Shown: positions 57,577-64,000 of the stretch, piece by piece
Numbering within the stretch: position 1 is the stretch's first letter
How the letters are laid out: each line of letters starts with the position of its first letter
Source: Membranipora membranacea
Taxonomy: Eukaryota; Bryozoa; Gymnolaemata; Cheilostomatida; Membraniporidae
NCBI GenBank assembly: GCA_914767715.1
Contig: OU612066.1
Coordinates: 19,940,283 to 20,004,282, forward strand
DNA length: 64,000 nucleotides
Reading direction: 5' to 3'
Program-made: the position numbers and the translations under genes
The notes under the pieces: generated by a model
Seen by the model: only the letters and a program-made list of their open reading frames with translations
Database searches by the model: none
Told to the model about the DNA's origin: nothing

Positions 57577-59592
57577 AGCAGCGATCTACATTGGAGAATA
57601 AAGTATCATAGGTTAAATGGGTGTGAAGAGAAAGCAGCAATGCCTGTTTACACTTACACTGCTACAGCATTGGCCCCTGGGACCTACATACATGCCTTTA
57701 CTTTGCCAATATGTCCGATATCAACCACCCAAAAAACACCAAATACTACAGGTAATCTGACTGGCCATGATAAAGCAGGCATTGGTTCGCCAGTAATTGC
57801 ATGTGTTGTTGATGCAAGGCGATTTAGTCCTGAAGCAATAACTCTGTTGGGTCTGTCTATGGCAAACACTACACCACCACTTTGTTACTTTGTACGTGGC
57901 CTGGAAGAGTGTGACTATCTCCATTGTCTCCACACTCACATATAAACAAAATGCCAAAAATGTGTTATCAATGCCACCATGGAAGGAGTTCATTGGTACA
58001 ACTACACACACTGGTGACTCACTAACTCAAAGTTCATCATACAATTGAATTGAAACTGACTGGCCTCAACCCTTGCACTTGGCTGTTGGTACTTAGAGAG
58101 TCCAAGTCAACCAGTGAGTCAAGGTGTCCCTGCCATCAACTTACAGTAACAGCATAATTACTATACTCTACGACCATTGCATTGCTACCACTACTCTTCT
58201 CTACTCCTGAGGAGTGGAATCTGATGATTCCGAGGAGATTTGATTCTCATGACATTTGATTTGTCTTTGTTAGAATTCTACCATGCAGAGTGGGTGTTAA
58301 CTGCGGAATTACATGTGGAGTAAGAAGATTACAAATTAAGGCTTATTAACTTGGGATAATTGTAATTATGTTGAGGATAATAAATATACATAGTGTACCC
58401 TTGGTGTTAGTTAGATGACTGCTGGGAAAAAGTGTGAGCATGGTAATGAGCTCTACAAAATTTATAGAAAAATACATCAGTGAAATAAGAGCCTTTATGT
58501 GATTGGCTATTTGTTGGGCTCCTGACCAATGAGAGAGACAGCCCGCTTAAAGTTCCTTGCCTACAAAATCAAAACCTTATTTTTACTACACACCTTTATC
58601 TTTACAAATCCTTTGCACCCAAGTGCAGTGTTCAACTAATTATTTTGCTTCAGATTCACAGAAAGCATTGTATACAACTCAAACTACCACATGCACTCTT
58701 CCTAACACCAGAGTAGTTGATACTGGTCTAAGGTTAGTAAACTGGCTAAATCTGAACTCACTCTCTTAGCTTTTGTTTACTTACAATTGAATTAACAATA
58801 CATAATATACAACACTTAACAATACATACATACATACAGTATACATATTTATTACTTACTACTATTTCTACTACCTATACATACATACTTCAAGCTAGAT
58901 CAATTGACCCATTAATTTATACTTGCTTGTACTCCTTCCTTGTATGTACTGTTGGTGTAAACTTCAATTTTTTGTTAGTACTAGTTAATAATTATTTGTT
59001 ACAACATATCAATATTTATTATCAACCTGGCTAGACTCTAAGTTGAGTTATCTCAGACTCCTGAACACCAAACATCATCAAACTACTAATTATTAGACTA
59101 TACTACTAATATTAGGCTAATATCAATCATATTAGTTGACTCAGTAACTCTTTTATTCTTGTTAATGATGCTACTTTGTCTTACAATCCCAACCATTCAG
59201 GATTCAGTCTCAGTTACTTTATCAACAAGATGGGTGATTAGATAGAAATGTTCCCAGTCTGTTCAGTCCCAGCAACACCCAGTTCATATGGCCAATAAGC
59301 TTAGTTCAATAGTAGATCTGTTTAGCTTGGATACATGATGTAAATGCTTGGCCAGGTGATTGTTAGCTATCTGAACATCCTATGCATGCAGGAGAAAGTT
59401 AACAGGAGCCGACGATAACATTTATGTCAATCTTATTGCAGTAGTCCGCGACCATGTAAGACATGTAAGTCCCAGGGCCCATGTCCGCGGCATAGATAGA
59501 CCTAGGCGATTGTTTCTTCTTGACTTTATTGAACCTTAATTCAGCTAATCAATCAATGTATTCTCACATTTGTAGATTCCCACACTGCCAGT
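57577..59592. promoter_or_regulatory. Divergent intergenic region, TYW3 / NCAPH2
   Basis: About 2 kb between start codons on opposite strands. Both genes show 5' UTR acceptors, so promoters and non-coding first exons must lie here. Overlapping open frames at 57640-57945 (plus) and 57684-58011 (minus) carry no family motif I recognise. 58560-59120 is AT-rich with simple repeats (ACATACAT type). No promoter element can be named. Confidence 0.4.
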
Positions 59593-62500
59593 ATGGAGGA
59601 AATGATAGAGAGGTTCCACCATCTGTTGAAGCCAATACGAGATCTTGAGCAGAATTGGTCCGTAGATTTAGCGGAGGAACTGACGCAAGCGCTGCAATCT
59701 CTCAGTGAACAGATGATCTCATTCGGTCAGAATGGAGATAAGATTATTGACTTCAGTAAAGCTGCTCTCATCATCCAGGGCTCCGCACATGTCTACTCTA
59801 AAAAGGTGAAGCTACTCAACATAAAACATGTGGACATGAATGTTATCTTGGACACCAAAAAGTCATGTCTCCATGTAAAAATGGACAATAGCCAATACTC
59901 ACCTAATCGTTCTATACAAAGAGTTTTGTTTTTGCTGGCATTATTTAAGTTTTATGGTTACCGCTATGTTGCCAATAATCGATGACACTGACTCTTTTCC
60001 TTTGTTTTCAGGTTGACTATCTCTACAAAACGGTATATGATATGAAGGATTGGATGGAGAAATTATGGTGAGTCTCTATCTACTTGCACTCCTGCTAGAT
60101 TTTGTAAATATTATGATACTGAAACTCTTGACCATAACAAACTCTTCACATAATATTAAGTACATTTTTGCTCCAGCTATTACAGTTCAATCGCAATGTA
60201 TTTAATCGATTGACAACAGATATGACTGTTGTCAATTGTGTCACACCTGTATTCTCAATCAAAGGCCTCAATTTTCTCATCTGACTGAAAGATCAAACAG
60301 TAATTTGTGGGTATAAAAGGCTAATAATTCATTGTTATTTTTTTAATTGGCGGGCATTTAAATATCATTGCTTGACAATTACAAAATATAAGCATCAATG
60401 AAAGGGTTAAAGGACATCTTTAGCACTTCTTATCGCATCTATATTCTATATAATTTATTTATAGGGAGGTAGAAAAGAAGAGCAGATCTGGACGTGTACG
60501 TAATGAAGGAGATCATCCAGACCTACACATTGAAGAAGATGAAGATGATGAGCTTGATCTTAGTTATATCAAGGTATTATTTTACCAAATACTTTTTATT
60601 TGACAAGTTTGCTTCTGGTGCACCATTGTATAATTTGGTTTTCAAAATAACACAAGATTAGGACACATCAAATCTGTTATCTGTAAATGGGTCTTTAAAA
60701 AAATGGACCAAATTACTTTGTGAAATGGAAATACAATTACTTTGTCAAGTGCTCAAAACTTATCAGGGCTGCTGGTTACATTTCCTTATAAACAATTTCA
60801 CAACCATGCTATGTGTTTGATAATGAAATGCTACTACCAGCAACCACTGTGGAGTAAGGGCACTTAAACTCAAAGCCCATGATAATCTGGTCAAGAATTT
60901 AATATGCAAATAATGTTTTCATATCTTGTTACAGGAAGATGATACATGGTTAGATGAAGCACAGATTCAAGATCAGATCGATGTGAGTATATCTGCTTAA
61001 TAATGTCCAACTTCCTGAATTTATAGTTTTTGTGTATTATGTCCAGGGCGTTATACACAGTCGGAAGATAGGCTACTTATTTGTCATGCACTACATGCCA
61101 GGGAGCTACCATTTCATAGACTCAGATACACTTATTAGTTATTATCAATTGCCCTTCGATCGCAGCCCTGTATTGTGATGTGCATTTGTAGAATTCACCC
61201 CCTGTATACGAGTAATCTCAAAAGTAAACTAAATTTGTTAATTTTAAAGTGTCATTTTTTTGGTATTCTTTCCCCTTCTGACACTCAGAGATGTAGTAGC
61301 TGATTGAATTTAACACTCTTTTTGTTCAACAGGGATCAGTACTGTTACCTCCTAAACCTATGAAACTAACAGATTCTCTAAATCTCAAGATTCCTCTCAA
61401 GAGGTAAGTTCTGAGCAATGTCCGCGTCATAGACAAAACACATCGTTGTCTACGGATGACTCTGTGAGAAGTAGAAGTACTAGCCTTTTATCCTAGAACG
61501 ACATATCTGCTTCTTGGAGACTATTCATTGGGGTCTAATGAGAAGTGCCAACCCTGATGTATTGATATCTGTAGGTGTTAGGGGCGACATTCGGTGTTGA
61601 CAGTAGTCAGTGTTGACAGTAGGTCTCGGTGTTGATAGTATGTTGACAGTTGACAGTAGGTGTTGACAGTAGGTGTTAGGTGTTCGACATTCCATTGTCA
61701 AACTCAGTGTAATCTGTGGTTTATGCTCTGACCTTTTGAGTTGCTGTCTTAAAGCATACAACGCTAGCACCACTAGATATAAATCCACTTGCAATTTGCC
61801 ATCACAGATATGAAATGTATTCAATAATCCAAATCCTAAATATAATAGCTCTGGCTCTGCACCACAGGGCGGTCAGCAGCCCCTAAATCCCAATGGCTGC
61901 AAAAATCTGAATTAAATTGAGAAGTTTTGTGTATAATCTCATAGAAAAGCGTGATTTTTTTTATTGAAGGCAAAAATATTGTTTTTGTTGATGATTTTTC
62001 AATTGACAGGACTGTTTATGTATTTAAATTAAAAGAAACAAGAGATAACTGCTTTAATTCTAGAAACAATTACTTTTTTACATCAACTTTTTCCAGCAAT
62101 ATGTTTATTTCGAGAGTATTTACACTTGGCCAATCATATTGGGTATGCCTGTTACTGAAACAAAATGGTGGAAAAGGGTTTGCAATTAAAATTTTCTAAT
62201 TTAATATTTTTTTAACATGTAAATTTAGAAAGAGCACATCATTACGCATCAGATATCGAAATAATATGATTTTTGTGGTTGTCTGCTACTTTAACAATAT
62301 CAACGCCACCATTCTTTCTCTCACTAGTTTGATTTTCTACCATTACTTTAGCTTCCTGTATTTTGTCTTAAAGTGCAACCAAGGTTTCAAACAACCTCTC
62401 ATTGATGGCCATTGATTAATAGCAGATTGCACCTTCTGCATGGGGAAAAAGACAAAATATAATTCGGATGATTATTCAGCCAGAATTCTTGTGAAACATT

Positions 62501-63994
62501 TCTTCCATCAGGCACTCAAACCCAGCTAAAAGAGAATACCACATAGCAGTTTCCTGTTCCTGTTATTATTTAGCCTGTGCTCTATAATTATTACAGCAAA
62601 GTCTTGGAACCTCCCCTAAACTGAAGTGTTACCCAGCTTAGAGTCAGCAACTACTTTGAGTTTTGCATCGCGTAATGCACAAAGCTGAAGCTGCCCAGCA
62701 CATTATTTGCTACCCATTAATGCATTGCTGCGAAACCTTGGTTGCCCTTTAAACAGAAAAAAAATCTGTTCCTTTAGCTACAAGTAATGATGGCTGTATA
62801 ATATTTATGGGACATTTATGGATATATATATGTGGAACATATTCATGTATATCATTCACCCAACTCCTGTTTTGCGTTATTACAGTATGAAAGGAGACAT
62901 AATCGGGTACATGAATGAGTTTCTGATTAACACTACTGATATAGAAGCTCTGCTGACAGGTTCTGACTCGATGCCAAAACGTGAGTTTCACACAATCTGC
63001 TCATATCGAGTTAAATTTGAGTTAGCTACATTTCAAGTAGCTCCCTTTTTGCTGGGAAATACTCAGGCAAGAAGGGAAAACTTAAAATTGACCCAAACTT
63101 GATTTACAACGTTATAAGCTCATCATATTTTCCGGCTTCTGCAAGACCCTAAAAAAAGCAGAAATCGAGCTAAGAAAATGTAGTAATTGCATCATTGTGA
63201 CTAATGTATTTAACTGAACCATACAAAAGCCATATCTGTATTGAGAAACTGTAACGACATTAAATATCATGTTTTTTTTTATAATTTCAGCATCAAAACC
63301 ACAGTGTGATGACATAGACATGGGGGCACCTGTAGATACTGGAGCACCTGCTGATGTTGACATGAATGATACATATGAGGCTGTCAATGATGACTATGTG
63401 GACCCTGCTGACAATATCAATGATATGCCGGCATCTAATAAGGTAAGTGGTGATCTCACAAGCATTGGACTCTGTATATAAGTTTTTTGATGCCATGCCT
63501 TGCGCTGTCCCAATGACTTTCATGTATGGGGTAGCCTGTCTTGACAAACTTTATAAGCGGGTGGGGGGCCAACAAACAAAGCTTGTCAAGACAGGCCAGG
63601 GACTGTGGATGCTAGCTATAATATGTGTGTAATGTAACCATCTTAGCATCGCGTCACATGTGATATGTCGAATTTTACAAGATTTATCAGAGCGCCCTAT
63701 ATTAACATTTTATTTCTCAGAGAATGAGACGAATGCAAAACTTACATACATACACACATCACTCTTGCTTATCGATGGTAATTCCACCCTTGAGATAATG
63801 ACCAGGTGTATGGTACCGGGGAAGGTAGCTGCATGTCGTCAGAAGAGCAATGCTTATTATGATGATTTTTCTAATCCCAGGACTCAATATAAACATCATA
63901 GCATCACATTACCCTTGCTGATCAGAGTTCTGTACATACATGGCTCATGTTGTATTTGTAGGATGGTAACTCCAGCTGTCAGACAGTAACACCA
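59593..63994 (+). CDS. NCAPH2: NCAPH2 (condensin II kleisin subunit H2), 5' part
   Basis: Exons: 59593-59805, 60012-60067, 60465-60573, 60935-60982, 61333-61403, 62886-62980, 63291-63442, 63962-63994 (donor gtaaga at the window edge). The first 259 residues are visible; the human protein is about 605. The N-terminus carries the H2 signature: ERFHHLLKPIRDLEQNW, then FSKAALIIQGSAHVYSKKVD and YLYKTVYDM, the kleisin N-terminal region that contacts an SMC subunit. Exon 3 has an acidic patch (EEDEDDELDL), and exons 4-5 give DDTWLDEAQIQDQID and VLLPPKPMKL. Exon 7 is Asp-rich (DMGAPVDTGAPADVDM). Condensin II compacts mitotic chromosomes and sets chromosome-territory structure. The C-terminal half lies outside the window. 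A 5' UTR intron is indicated by tttgtag shortly before the ATG. Confidence 0.92.
61590..61685. repeat. Irregular GTGTTGACAGTA tandem repeat in NCAPH2 intron 5
   Basis: At least six imperfect copies of GGTGTTGACAGTA and truncated forms. Simple local expansion. Confidence 0.7.
63534..63596. repeat. Fold-back repeat, third copy, in NCAPH2 intron 7
   Basis: GCCTGTCTTGACAAACTTT and AAGCTTGTCAAGACAGGC flank a GGGTGGGGGG loop, the same family as 32591-32650 and 22264-22322. Confidence 0.65.
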
Positions 63995-64000
63995 GTAAGA

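Noticed and set aside
57640-58011. Overlapping frames on both strands upstream of NCAPH2 as a gene
   Set aside because: Both strands are open over the same bases, neither shows a family motif or splice signals, and a non-coding explanation is adequate. It could be an old transposon fragment, but I cannot support that.

Overview
The window is nuclear DNA of an animal. It is AT-rich, its genes have many short GT-AG introns, and it carries a metazoan-only protein set: a TspanC8 tetraspanin, a caspase, a Lines homologue, a CD225/dispanin protein and condensin II subunit H2. Compact genes, short introns, many tRNA-derived SINEs, fold-back MITEs and minisatellites fit an early-branching or marine invertebrate. 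A demosponge is my guess, but the species cannot be fixed from sequence alone. There are no prokaryotic features.

Layout. 1-1036 (-): 5' part of an unrecognised Ser/Tyr-rich gene. 3727-8514 (+): complete six-exon TspanC8 tetraspanin. 9831-14465 (-): complete four-exon gene joining about 19 ankyrin-like repeats to a caspase p20/p10 domain, convergent with the tetraspanin. 14.5-19.7 kb: gene-poor, with nested palindromes, three copies of a fold-back MITE and a SWIM-type gene relic. 18.86-35.64 kb (-): a complete seven-exon Lines homologue (30647-35644), followed downstream by four further tandem copies of its last two or three exons (three intact, one decayed) and a truncated sixth fragment. 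A 17-bp minisatellite grows out of the 5' splice site of each penultimate-exon copy. 36467-45619 (+): complete 12-exon ERGIC3, head-to-head with Lines. ROMO1 (41166-41905, -) and a tRNA-Pro(CGG) gene (43089-43160, +) sit in its eighth intron. 47572-50196 (+): four-exon CD225/dispanin gene. 52211-57576 (-): complete seven-exon TYW3, whose first intron holds a SINE and a young 1.7-kb LTR element with a 5-bp target-site duplication. 59593-63994 (+): first eight coding exons of NCAPH2, running off the window and divergent from TYW3.

The exon models were built by hand from splice consensus, phase continuity and remembered family motifs; every junction given is phase-consistent. The genes do not form one pathway: they are cell-surface, secretory, mitochondrial, tRNA-modification and chromosome housekeeping genes. 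The ankyrin-caspase is a likely death or innate-signalling factor. The two least ordinary objects are the ankyrin-caspase fusion and the Lines locus, where repeated terminal exons combine with tandemly multiplied 5' splice sites.
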